NCBI RefSeq assembly: GCF_011170125.1
Contig: NZ_BLLN01000003.1
Span: 682,001-746,000, forward strand
Source: Streptomyces diastaticus subsp. diastaticus
GTDB lineage: Bacteria > Actinomycetota > Actinomycetes > Streptomycetales > Streptomycetaceae
Reading direction: 5' to 3'
DNA length: 64,000 nt
This document shows, piece by piece, positions 57,926-64,000 of this stretch (position 1 is the stretch's first letter; each line of letters begins with the position of its first letter). A program made the translations under genes and the position numbers. The notes beneath the pieces were generated by a model. It saw nothing but the letters and a program-made list of their open reading frames with translations, made no database searches and was not told the origin of the DNA.

Positions 57926-58516
57926 TCAGTCGTCGTGGTAACCGTGCTGGTCAACCTCGACCGGCTCGCCGGTGGCGACTTCGCGCAATTTCCCGTCTTG
58001 GCCGCGCTGGTAGTACCCGCGGCCTCCGGAGTCCTCGAAATGCGCTGCCCTGCTCGCTGGGGACCGGTCGTAACTCCGGATGCCGCGGGGCCGGGCGTAG
58101 CGCTGGAAGTCGGTGGTGGCGGTCCCGTCGTCACCTTCGGGGACGGCGAGTGGGCGTCGACCCTCGGCCCATGCCCACGCGATCGTTGCGTCCACCGTGC
58201 CCGTGCCGGTTAGGTCGATGCTCCCTGATCCCTGGTGGGGGAGCAGCAGGGCGTTCGGGTTCACGCCGAGTGCCGCAGCGAGGGCGGTCAGGTCATCGAC
58301 ATCGATACGCCGGACGTTCCTCGGCGGCTCGGCGCCGGCCTCGGGGGTTCGTCCGTTCTCGATCTTATTGAGGGCGTCGGCGCTGAGACTGTGCCCGCGC
58401 CGCTTGAGGTCGGCTGAGAGCGCGCGGAGGCTGAGCCCCCGCGCCTCGCGCAGCCTGCGGAGATTGTCCGCGACGGCCCGGGAGGTCGGGCCGAGATCCA
58501 TGGGTCCTGTCGCCAT
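57926..58516 (-). CDS. XRE family repressor of the element
   Basis: 196 residues. Cro/CI-type HTH at about 12-70 (VADNLRRLREARGLSLRALS, ADALNKIENGR, VDDLTALAAALGVNPNALLL). The remaining about 120 residues are hydrophilic and unknown (RRPLAVPEGDDG, HFEDSGGRGYYQRGQDGK). Position and divergence from small HTH-type genes fit a lysogeny-type repressor that keeps the element quiet. ATG at 58516 overlaps an inverted repeat, so autoregulation is likely. Confidence 0.85.
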   Translation of the reverse strand: MATGPMDLGPTSRAVADNLRRLREARGLSLRALSADLKRRGHSLSADALNKIENGRTPEAGAEPPRNVRRIDVDDLTALAAALGVNPNALLLPHQGSGSIDLTGTGTVDATIAWAWAEGRRPLAVPEGDDGTATTDFQRYARPRGIRSYDRSPASRAAHFEDSGGRGYYQRGQDGKLREVATGEPVEVDQHGYHDD

Positions 58517-58650
58517 AACCGCGACAGTAGCTGTCGAGATTTTCGAGACGCGTGTGCGTGTTGTTGCGACAGATCGAGATCGCCGGTAGTGTCGCGGTCG
58601 TTACGACACTTACCGGTCCTACCGAGTGAGGTGTCTCGATTACGTCGACA
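58507..58650. promoter_or_regulatory. Operator-rich divergent control region
   Basis: Inverted repeats: CTGTCGC-N7-GCGACAG at 58507-58527 (covers the XRE start codon); CCGGTA-GTGTCG-N9-CGACAC-T-TACCGG at 58583-58616; TGTC-N11-GACA at 58632-58650; plus half-sites CTGTCGAGA (58531) and GCGACAGATCGAGA (58566). The shared half-site TGTCG suggests one dimeric repressor binding several times, probably the XRE protein. Confidence 0.6.
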
Positions 58651-58662
58651 GGGGTCTCGGAA

Positions 58663-58872
58663 ATGTCGCACCTCCCCACGCCTCAGGCACTCCGGTCCGG
58701 CGAGTGGATGACGCCCCGCCAGGTGTCGGCGGTGACCCACTACGCCCTCCAGACGCTCGCGAACAACCGCAACCTCGGGATCGGCCTGCCGTACGTCAAG
58801 CTCCCGACCGGCCGCATCTGGTACCGGCGCGTGGACGTCGATGCCCTGATCAGCGGGGCGGCCGCCGCGTGA
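58663..58872 (+). CDS. Small HTH DNA-binding protein (excisionase/HTH_17-like)
   Basis: 69 residues, winged-helix type as in excisionases and MerR-like proteins: EWMTPRQVSAVTHYALQTLA, NNRNLGIGLPYVKLPTG, and IWYRRVDVDALISG. It could be the recombination directionality factor or an early regulator. ATG at 58663 begins just after the operator region, GGTCTCGGAA before it being a weak ribosome site. Stop overlaps the next start (GTGA). Confidence 0.82.
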   Translation: MSHLPTPQALRSGEWMTPRQVSAVTHYALQTLANNRNLGIGLPYVKLPTGRIWYRRVDVDALISGAAAA

Positions 58873-59060
58873 ACACCGACCCGGACGGCTGGTGCACACC
58901 GGCCGCAGGCCAGGACGTCGAGGCGTTCATCGCCGAGTTCGTCGCGTGTCGGCCCCCGCTCACCGGAGCGGAGATCGCCGAGCTGCGCACCGTCTTCCGT
59001 CCCGCCGTGGCCGAGGCCGCGCGCCGGGCGGTCCTTGAGGCGAGCACCGATGCTGCCTAA
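58869..59060 (+). CDS. Small hypothetical element protein
   Basis: 63 residues, acidic N terminus and two predicted helices (DVEAFIAEFVACR, and AEIAELRTVFRPAVAEAARR). No family recognised. GTG at 58869 overlaps the stop of the HTH gene by four bases (GTGA), so the two are translated together. A short hairpin follows. Confidence 0.65.
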   Translation: MNTDPDGWCTPAAGQDVEAFIAEFVACRPPLTGAEIAELRTVFRPAVAEAARRAVLEASTDAA

Positions 59061-59079
59061 CCGCCTCCAGACATGCGAA

Positions 59080-59111
59080 AGGCCCGGTTCCCTCTCACAG
59101 TCACCGGGCCT
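59080..59111 (+). terminator. Short hairpin after the early genes
   Basis: AGGCCCGG (59080-59087) pairs with CCGGGCCT (59104-59111), 16-base loop. Weak as a terminator; could attenuate transcription into the replication genes. Confidence 0.45.
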
Positions 59112-59139
59112 CTCCAAGCACTCAACAGGAGCGCCTTCT

Positions 59140-59325
59140 ATGCGCCACACCCTAGCGGGCCCCGTGGCCCGCGCCAAGGAACCGGGCTGGTTTTGGGCCG
59201 CCGGTAGGAACACCGCTCGACCCGTCTGCGTAGGGCGAGGGTCGAGCGGCCTCCTCGTAACGGAGACCAGCATGCCGTACCCGATCGACGTTCGCCCCGC
59301 GGCCGAGGCGGGGGGCGCCCAGTGA
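59140..59325 (+). CDS. Small hypothetical protein upstream of Prim-Pol
   Basis: 61 residues (RHTLAGPVARAKEPGWFWAA, RPVCVGRGSSGLLVTETSMP), no family recognised. ATG at 59140 has CAGGAG 8-9 bases upstream. Its stop overlaps the Prim-Pol start (GTGA at 59322-59325), which supports real translation and coupling. An internal ATG at 59272 (ACCAGCATGCCG) could start a 17-residue leader instead. Confidence 0.55.
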   Translation: MRHTLAGPVARAKEPGWFWAAGRNTARPVCVGRGSSGLLVTETSMPYPIDVRPAAEAGGAQ

Positions 59326-60362
59326 CGCCTTCGACCCGCAGTGTTGCCCGCTGGTGTGCTGCCCAGGGGTGGGCCGTTCACCCGCTCTCCCCGGGGACCA
59401 AGCTGCCGCCGGCGAACTGCCGCCGCTGCTCTCGGCCTACCCCGACACGCCCGAACCCGCAGTACATCGAGCATGAGACGACGGACTGCCGGTGCATCGA
59501 GACGGGGGGGCATTGCCACGGCGTGCGCGCTGCCACGACGGACCCGGCTCGTATCGACCGGTGGTGGTCGGCTAATCCCGGTTTCGGGGTCGGGGTCGCG
59601 TGTGGCGCGTCCGGTCTCGTGATCCTGGACGTGGACGACCACGCGAACGCGGACCGCCCGGCGAACGGGGAATACCTCCCCGGTGTCGAGCTGCACGACT
59701 CCACCGGGGAGGGGGCCTTCCGGAGCGGCTGGGACACAATCGCCGCCTTGTGCGAGGCGAGGAACGCGTCGCTCCCGTGGCTGGACCCGCCAACTCTTAC
59801 CGTCCTCACCGCCGGCGGCGGGCTCCAGGCGTGGTTCCGCGTGACCGAACCAGAGCAATGGCGCCCCGGTGCCGGGCGCCTCGGGTGGCAACTGGACCTC
59901 CGGGCAGGCCGCTCGTACGGCATCGCTCCGGGCACCGTCATGGCCTCCGGGGCGTACCAAGCCCTCGGGGAATGCCGGACCGTGGCCCCCCTGCCCTCCT
60001 GGCTCGAAGCCGACCTCCGGCGCACCGGGCACTACCGGAAGCCGGAGCCTTCCCGCCAACGGCCGACCGCCCGGCAGCTCCTCGCCACCATCCAGCGGCC
60101 GAAGGGCGGGGCGTATGTGGAGGCAGCCGTCCGGGCCGAGGTCGAGCAGGTGGCTGGCGCCGCGACCGGCACCAGGAACGCCACCCTCTACAGCGCGGCC
60201 CGCGCCCTCGGTCGCTTTATCCCGACCGGGCAGCTCTCCGAGTCCGAAGTCGAAGCGTGCCTTTTGGCGGCCGGGGCGACGGCGGGTCTGTACGACGCGG
60301 AAATGCGTTCCGCCATTCGATCCGGCGTCCGCGCAGGGATCAACAAGGGGGCGGCGGCATGA
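59322..60362 (+). CDS. Bifunctional DNA primase/polymerase (Prim-Pol)
   Basis: 346 residues, archaeo-eukaryotic primase-type fold. N-terminal WCAAQGWAVHPLSPGTKLPP, a CRRC/CRC zinc-like cluster (about 34-58), metal-site GLVILDVDDHANA, and third motif LRAGRSYGIAPGTVMASGAY. The second motif, normally with a histidine (GGxH), reads TAGGGLQAWFRV, so that His is Gln here. The C-terminal part is helical (RNATLYSAARALGRF, MRSAIRSGVRAG). It primes and starts replication of the excised element. GTG at 59322; ATGA overlap with the helicase gene. Confidence 0.88.
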   Translation: MTPSTRSVARWCAAQGWAVHPLSPGTKLPPANCRRCSRPTPTRPNPQYIEHETTDCRCIETGGHCHGVRAATTDPARIDRWWSANPGFGVGVACGASGLVILDVDDHANADRPANGEYLPGVELHDSTGEGAFRSGWDTIAALCEARNASLPWLDPPTLTVLTAGGGLQAWFRVTEPEQWRPGAGRLGWQLDLRAGRSYGIAPGTVMASGAYQALGECRTVAPLPSWLEADLRRTGHYRKPEPSRQRPTARQLLATIQRPKGGAYVEAAVRAEVEQVAGAATGTRNATLYSAARALGRFIPTGQLSESEVEACLLAAGATAGLYDAEMRSAIRSGVRAGINKGAAA

Positions 60363-62023
60363 GCGACAACACGACCGATGCTGAGCGCGGTCTCCGCCTC
60401 CTGGCCCTTCTGGACAGCCAGCCGCAGCCAGCCGAAGCCGAGGAGCCGGAGCCCCAGCCGGAGCCCGAGCCGGAGGAGATCCCGACGCAGCGAGCCGAGG
60501 AGGAGGCCCCCGCGCGGCGCCGCAAGGGCAAGGCGCAGGGTCGAGGCACCGTGCAAGGCTCGGTTGCTACGTCGGACGCGTTCATCGTGGAGCAGGTGGT
60601 AACCGACTGCCTGGAGGGCCGGTTCTGCTGGTCGCCGCACCTCGGTTGGATGCAGTGGAACGACAAGGTGTGGGTCTCAGCGGACGACACGACCGTCCGT
60701 GAGGACGTCAGGTTGTACCTCGCCGAGTGGGTCGTCGGGCAGCTCGCCAAGCCGACTGCCGGCGTCGGTCCCGACGACCTGGTACGCCTCCTCGGCAAGG
60801 GGCGGATCTCTGGACTCACCGATCTCTCCCGCGGATTGCTCCTCGTGAACGGCGACCAGTTCGACAAGGACCCGGACCTCCTCACCGTGGAAAACGGCGT
60901 GGTGGACCTCCGGAACAGCACCCTCCTGCCCCACGACCCGAACCGGTACCTCACCCGGTACGTGCCCACCCGGTTCGTCCCGAAGGCGAGCCACGCGGAC
61001 ATGGACATGGTGCTGTCGGCCGTCGCGCCGGACGTCGGCTCGTGGCTCCAGGTTCGCCTCGGGCAGGGCATCACGGGACACGTCCCCGACGACGACGTGA
61101 TGCTCCTCCTCCACGGCGGCGGGAAGAACGGAAAGTCGAGCCTGGTCGACGGCTTGGCCCTTGCCCTCGGCGGCCGGACCGACACGGGCGCCATGACCTT
61201 CTTGGACGACAGCGTCCTGTCCGGGGACCGGGACGCCAAGGAGGAGCGTATGGCGCTCAAGGGCGCTCGCCTCGCCTTCGCCGAGGAGCTGCCCGAAGGC
61301 CGGCGCCTGAACGTGGTCCAGCTCAAGAAGGCAGTGGGCACGGCCCTTATGAAGGCCCGGCACCTATACCAGCGCGAGGTCCAGTGGGAGACCAGCCACA
61401 CGCTGATCATCACCACGAACTACCGCCCCACCGTCTCCGAGACCGATCACGGTACGTGGCGCAGGCTCGCCCTCGTGCCGTTCCCCTACACCTTCGTCCG
61501 GGGTGAGCCTACGGAGGACTACGAGCGGAAGGGCGACAGCGGCCTGAAGCGCCGTCTGGGGGGACGGGAGCAGCGAGAGGCCATGCTCGCCTGGCTGATC
61601 GAAGGCGCGCGCCGCTGGTATACGGCCGACCGGACCATGCCCGAGCACCCGGCAGACGTCCGCGAGGCCACCCGGAAATGGCGAGCCGAGTCGGACGTAG
61701 TGATGCGGTACTGGGGCGAGCGCCTGGTGGCGGACCGCGACGCGCACGTCATGTCCAAGGAGCTGATGGAGGACCTGAACCGTTTCCTGGGCGAGCTCAA
61801 GCAGCAGTCGTGGAGCCAGAAGACGGCCGCAGACCGGTTCGGCTCCCACGAGGAGACCAAGGGCAACAAGGTCACCAAGGCCCTGATCCGGCGCCGCACG
61901 GGTCTGTCCCGTCCGACGTCGACGGACATCGGCGGGTGGAGCAGCGCCCGGCCTGAGCCACCCGCGCGTTACCACGCGTGGCAGGGTGTCCGGTTCGTCA
62001 CGGACGCCGATCTAAATTCCTGA
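60359..62023 (+). CDS. P4/D5-type primase-helicase (phage/plasmid primase family)
   Basis: 554 residues. An acidic Pro/Glu-rich N terminus (about 20-60, many PEPEPE units) is followed by a D5_N domain (about 95-250) and an SF3-type helicase: Walker A LLHGGGKNGKSSL, Walker B-like LAFAEELPEGRRLN, sensor LIITTNYRPTV. The C-terminal winged-helix region (about 450-554) includes SQKTAADRFGSHEETKGNKV. It unwinds DNA at the origin with Prim-Pol, to which it is translationally coupled (ATGA). Terminator and palindromic region follow directly. Confidence 0.92.
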   Translation: MSDNTTDAERGLRLLALLDSQPQPAEAEEPEPQPEPEPEEIPTQRAEEEAPARRRKGKAQGRGTVQGSVATSDAFIVEQVVTDCLEGRFCWSPHLGWMQWNDKVWVSADDTTVREDVRLYLAEWVVGQLAKPTAGVGPDDLVRLLGKGRISGLTDLSRGLLLVNGDQFDKDPDLLTVENGVVDLRNSTLLPHDPNRYLTRYVPTRFVPKASHADMDMVLSAVAPDVGSWLQVRLGQGITGHVPDDDVMLLLHGGGKNGKSSLVDGLALALGGRTDTGAMTFLDDSVLSGDRDAKEERMALKGARLAFAEELPEGRRLNVVQLKKAVGTALMKARHLYQREVQWETSHTLIITTNYRPTVSETDHGTWRRLALVPFPYTFVRGEPTEDYERKGDSGLKRRLGGREQREAMLAWLIEGARRWYTADRTMPEHPADVREATRKWRAESDVVMRYWGERLVADRDAHVMSKELMEDLNRFLGELKQQSWSQKTAADRFGSHEETKGNKVTKALIRRRTGLSRPTSTDIGGWSSARPEPPARYHAWQGVRFVTDADLNS

Positions 62024-62037
62024 TCAACCTCACACCT

Positions 62038-62073
62038 CCCGACCCCCGGCGGCCCGCTCGTCCGGGGGTCGGG
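62038..62073 (+). terminator. Terminator after the helicase gene
   Basis: CCCGACCCCCGG (62038-62049) pairs with CCGGGGGTCGGG (62062-62073), then TGTTTTC. 12-bp stem with T-rich tail. Confidence 0.8.
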
Positions 62074-62099
62074 TGTTTTCCGAGGCGGAGGAAACAGGT

Positions 62100-62191
62100 G
62101 GGGTGGCACGGGTGGCATGGCACCCTGGAAACTTCGGCCCCCCTATGCGTAAGGGGGAGTTTCCAAGCACCCGTGCCACCCGTGCCACCCC
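62100..62191. repeat. Nested palindrome, candidate replication origin
   Basis: Outer arms of 18 bp, perfect: 62100-62117 (GGGGTGGCACGGGTGGCA) with 62174-62191. Inside are TGGAAACT (62126-62133) with AGTTTCCA (62158-62165) and CCCCCT (62139-62144) with AGGGGG (62152-62157), around TATGCGT. Each outer arm holds two direct GGTGGCA-type units, so iteron-like repeats are present. Position right behind the Prim-Pol and helicase genes suggests an origin. A transcription terminator alone would not need the repeated units. Confidence 0.6.
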
Positions 62192-62308
62192 GCCTGAACT
62201 GGGGACCTTTCTCGGATGACCGGCCAGTCCTAGCCGCGTCTGGAGCCGAACGGGACGGAGGGCCGGCGTCCTCGCCGACACCTGGCCTGCCGCCAGTTGA
62301 GCAGCAGA

Positions 62309-62454
62309 ACGCCCCGCCTCCCGAGCTACGGGGGAGCGGGGCGTCGTTTCTTGCTCGGGGCCTGTCAGTCGACGATGTCGAGCGTTACCCGGTGGTGCAG
62401 CGGGGGAGTGCGGATGCAGCGGAGGCTCGGCGCCACCGACAGCGCCGAGCCTCC
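62309..62454. terminator. Two hairpins between the origin candidate and GntR
   Basis: First: ACGCCCCGC (62309-62317) with GCGGGGCGT (62336-62344), followed by CGTTTCTT. Second: GGAGGCTCGGCGC (62421-62433) with GCGCCGAGCCTCC (62442-62454), perfect 13 bp, 15 bases after the GntR stop on the minus strand. The second likely ends the GntR transcript. The rest of 62192-62468 shows no gene. Confidence 0.65.
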
Positions 62455-62468
62455 GTTGTTCTGATCGA

Positions 62469-63203
62469 TCAGTTCCCAGTGCCGTTCAGCGAAGTCGACC
62501 AGCGGAGGATCGTCGAACCGCCGGCGACCTTGACGGCCACCTCCACGACACGCCCGTCCGTGAGGGTCACGGTTCGAACCACCTGCGTTACGACCACGTC
62601 ACCTGCTGTAAGGCCCAGGGCCGTTTTCTCGGCTTCCGTGGCGAGACGGGACGTCACCTCCTCCAGCACCTGGTCCTGAGCCGTCCCCAGACGCTCGGCG
62701 GCCAGCTCCCGCGATCCGCCGGTGGACACCGGCTCGCTCAGCTCAGGTGTCACCGCGATCACGTATGCGGGGTAGTACGAGCTGCTGAGGTGCACCGGTG
62801 CACCGTTACGACTGACCAGGCGCCGGCGTACATGGACCGGAGTGCCCGGTGTCACGTCGAGGCGAGGTGCGACCAGGTCGTCTGCCCCGATGGTGCCAAC
62901 CTCCAGGATGTGAGAGGTCTCGCCGCCGCCCAGAGCTCGGCCCGTGGCCTCGTGCATCGCCACGCGGGCCCCGATGTTGCTGCTGCTCACCCCCGCGACA
63001 ACCGTTCCTACGCCAGGCCTCGGCAAGGTGAGCCCCTCCATCTTCAGCCGCTTGAATGCGCGGTTCGCCGTGGTGTGGGCTACCCCGAACTTGTCGCACA
63101 CCTGGCGCAGCGACGGCAACGTGTCGCCCGGTCGTAGCTCTCCGCTTTCGATCTGGCGCCGATAGTGCGCGGCGATCTCTGCGTAGCCGGGTGTCTCGGG
63201 CAT
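62469..63203 (-). CDS. GntR/HutC-type repressor (KorSA-like)
   Basis: 244 residues. GntR winged helix at about 5-72 (YAEIAAHYRRQIESGELRPG, LPSLRQVCDKFGVAHTTANR, LTLPRPGVGTVV) and a UTRA effector domain (about 95-240: PVHVRRRLVSRNGAPVHLSS, LAAERLGTAQDQVLEEVTSR). Regulators of this class (KorSA in pSAM2) silence transfer and replication genes of integrative elements; that role is inferred. ATG at 63203 has AAGGAGG with 5-base spacing. A symmetric operator lies about 80 bp upstream. Confidence 0.9.
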   Translation of the reverse strand: MPETPGYAEIAAHYRRQIESGELRPGDTLPSLRQVCDKFGVAHTTANRAFKRLKMEGLTLPRPGVGTVVAGVSSSNIGARVAMHEATGRALGGGETSHILEVGTIGADDLVAPRLDVTPGTPVHVRRRLVSRNGAPVHLSSSYYPAYVIAVTPELSEPVSTGGSRELAAERLGTAQDQVLEEVTSRLATEAEKTALGLTAGDVVVTQVVRTVTLTDGRVVEVAVKVAGGSTILRWSTSLNGTGN

Positions 63204-63283
63204 ATCACCCTCCTTGTCTCCTCGGTTTGAGCTGCACCTCCTTGTGCGGCGGTACACCACGAGGCTAGCTCACGAAGGACTTT

Positions 63284-63301
63284 AGCGCTACTGGTAGCGC
63301 T
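63284..63301. promoter_or_regulatory. Symmetric operator candidate for the GntR repressor
   Basis: AGCGCTAC-TG-GTAGCGCT, perfect 8-bp arms. Located 80 bp upstream of the GntR gene and 320 bp before the next plus-strand gene, so it can serve autoregulation and control of that gene. Confidence 0.6.
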
Positions 63302-63416
63302 GAGGTGGGTTGGTGGTCTACATTGGTCGTGCACCACCCGGCGTATAGCTGTGGAGGTGAAGGGTCCCGGGACAGATCGGGGCGAGCGGCCGGGCCTTGT
63401 CGATCCCGGACGGTGG

Positions 63417-63463
63417 GTCACCAGACCTGCAACCGGCAGCACGCTGCCGTAACTGGTGACGGA
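63417..63463 (+). ncRNA. Stem-loop preceding the tRNA-like fold
   Basis: GTCACCAG (63417-63424) pairs with CTGGTGAC (63453-63460); inside, CGGCAG (63434-63439) pairs with CTGCCG (63444-63449) around CACG. Both stems are perfect. Together with the following fold it suggests a structured RNA. Confidence 0.45.
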
Positions 63464-63523
63464 GCCCCGATAGGAAAGGCCGCGTTCGCGCTGGTCAGAC
63501 CGGTTCGATTCCGGTCCGGGGCA
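63464..63523 (+). ncRNA. tRNA-like minihelix (60 nt, no D or normal anticodon arm)
   Basis: Acceptor GCCCCGA (63464-63470) pairs, except the last base, with CCGGGGC (63516-63522) plus discriminator A (63523). The T-arm is perfect: ACCGG-TTCGATT-CCGGT (63499-63515) and abuts the acceptor strand as in real tRNA. The middle holds a hairpin GGCC-GCG-TTCG-CGC-T-GGTC instead of D and anticodon arms. It may be a tRNA remnant, an old attachment site or a functional tRNA mimic. Confidence 0.5.
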
Positions 63524-63558
63524 CGGACGCCGTACGCACCGCGTACATGCGTCGCACA

Positions 63559-63591
63559 GCGCGGCCGGGAGCTACCACTCCCCGGCCGCGC
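63559..63591 (+). promoter_or_regulatory. Leader hairpin before the last gene
   Basis: GCGCGGCCGGG (63559-63569) pairs with CCCGGCCGCGC (63581-63591), loop of 11. It ends 17 bases before the ribosome site GGAGGAG, so it could attenuate transcription or terminate the upstream RNA. Confidence 0.5.
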
Positions 63592-63620
63592 TCGTACCAC
63601 TGCACCAGGAGGAGACCCGT

Positions 63621-64000
63621 ATGCGCATCACCCCTCGTTCCGCCGCTCGCCGTGTCGGCCGCGCCCTGCGCGTCGCCCGTGAAGCGGTCCGGTCGGTCGT
63701 CGCTCCCGGCGCCCTGGTCCAGGAGCAGCAGCCGGAGACCGCGCCGGACCCGGCGGACGTGTTCGGCCCGGACGAGATGCCGACGCCTGAGGAGATCGAG
63801 CGGGCCGTTGCCGACTACGCCGCGGCCTGCGAGGAGACCCGCGCTGCCGAGCGAGCCAAGCGCCGCGCGAAGAAGCTGGCCGGTCGCCTGCCCGCCGGGC
63901 GGTACGGCCGCTGGCAGGTTGCCCGGGTGCCCTCGTCCCGGCAGACGCCCGACCTGGAGGCCATCCGCGCCACGTACGCCCGGCTCGGCCTCGGCGACGT
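63621..64000 (+). CDS. Hypothetical element protein (3' end outside window)
   Basis: 126 codons visible, frame open at the edge. Arg-rich N terminus (RITPRSAARRVGRALRVARE), acidic PEEIERAVADYAAACEETRA helix, then basic RAKRRAKKLAGRLPAGRYGR, and WQVARVPSSRQTPDLEAIRA. Likely partly coiled coil and nucleic-acid binding; no family recognised. Start ATG at 63621 has GGAGGAG 6-7 bases upstream. Transfer genes of AICEs often follow such small genes, but none is in view. Confidence 0.7.
   Translation, partial: MRITPRSAARRVGRALRVAREAVRSVVAPGALVQEQQPETAPDPADVFGPDEMPTPEEIERAVADYAAACEETRAAERAKRRAKKLAGRLPAGRYGRWQVARVPSSRQTPDLEAIRATYARLGLGD

Larger units (their letters stand above)
56316..64000 (+). mobile_element. 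Integrative element (AICE-like, Prim-Pol type), left part
   Basis: Begins at the split hydrolase gene and runs past the window edge. In order: large serine integrase, XRE repressor (-), three small genes, Prim-Pol, helicase, palindromic origin candidate, GntR repressor (-), structured leader, unknown gene. Integrase at one end, autonomous replication genes and a GntR-type (KorSA-like) regulator are the usual set of actinomycete integrative and conjugative elements. No phage structural genes and no FtsK-like transfer gene are seen within the visible 7.7 kb. Confidence 0.75.

Noticed and set aside
63340..63463. Cobalamin riboswitch suggested by a CCAGACCTGC string
   Set aside because: Only this short string resembles a B12 box; the other conserved blocks and a cobalt or B12 gene downstream are missing.
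56333..64000. Prophage
   Set aside because: No capsid, tail, terminase or lysis genes in the visible 7.7 kb; replication and regulator genes fit an AICE better, although the right part is missing.

Overview
The window is Streptomyces chromosome. The DNA is extremely GC-rich, almost every codon ends in G or C, GTG starts are common, and the core gene order pyk, ANTAR regulator, liv operon, polA, rpsA, coaE, uvrB, TerD/TerC genes, aroQ is the one I recall from Streptomyces coelicolor chromosomes (from memory, not looked up).

Layout. (a) 1-6.4 kb: end of a Clp-N domain protein gene, aminopeptidase N, and a two-gene decarboxylase/N-hydroxylase operon of siderophore type that lacks the usual acyltransferase and synthetase partners. 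(b) 6.4-17.5 kb: a Tat-exported 5'-nucleotidase family phosphatase facing pyruvate kinase, a free-standing HTH-LAGLIDADG gene just downstream of tRNA-Leu(CAA), an ANTAR response regulator, and a complete branched-chain amino acid ABC transporter operon (livJ-H-M-G-F on the minus strand). (c) 17.5-36.5 kb: a decayed aminoglycoside-acetyltransferase-like gene, a thioesterase, an FdhF/YdeP-type molybdopterin oxidoreductase, polA, a lytic transglycosylase, hrpB, a methyltransferase, rpsA with a clear promoter and terminator, a polysaccharide-lyase remnant, a PAC2 protein, coaE, a TPR protein whose stop codon lies in a 95-bp IS5-type MITE candidate, and a GNAT acetyltransferase. (d) 36.5-48 kb: an S4 protein, a drastically shortened M20 dipeptidase overlapping a YfcC-type permease, a 2'-5' RNA ligase-like protein, the Streptomyces module of hypothetical protein, HATPase, XRE regulator, DUF397 protein and SAM methyltransferase, then a kinase-like protein without P-loop, a VOC protein, an MFS exporter, a DNA-alkyl repair protein and a glycerophosphodiesterase. 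(e) 48-56 kb: MHYT membrane protein, uvrB, two TerD genes, a TerC gene behind a yybP-ykoY-type manganese riboswitch, and aroQ.

(f) From about 56.3 kb to the right edge lies the left part of an integrative element. It has entered a metallo-beta-lactamase-fold hydrolase gene, of which only the last about 61 codons remain here. The element carries a large serine integrase, an XRE repressor facing small early genes across a region rich in inverted repeats, a Prim-Pol plus P4/D5-type helicase pair, a nested palindrome that looks like a replication origin, a GntR repressor with a symmetric operator, a tRNA-like RNA fold, and the start of a further gene cut by the window edge. The Prim-Pol replication module and GntR regulator suggest an actinomycete integrative and conjugative element (AICE) of Prim-Pol type or a related phage-derived element; the transfer genes that would decide this are not in view.

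Most promising observations: the Mn riboswitch whose closing helix and a Shine-Dalgarno-masking hairpin share the same ten bases; the HTH-LAGLIDADG gene beside tRNA-Leu; the nested palindrome and tRNA-like fold inside the integrative element; and the MITE candidate with CTAG target duplication.
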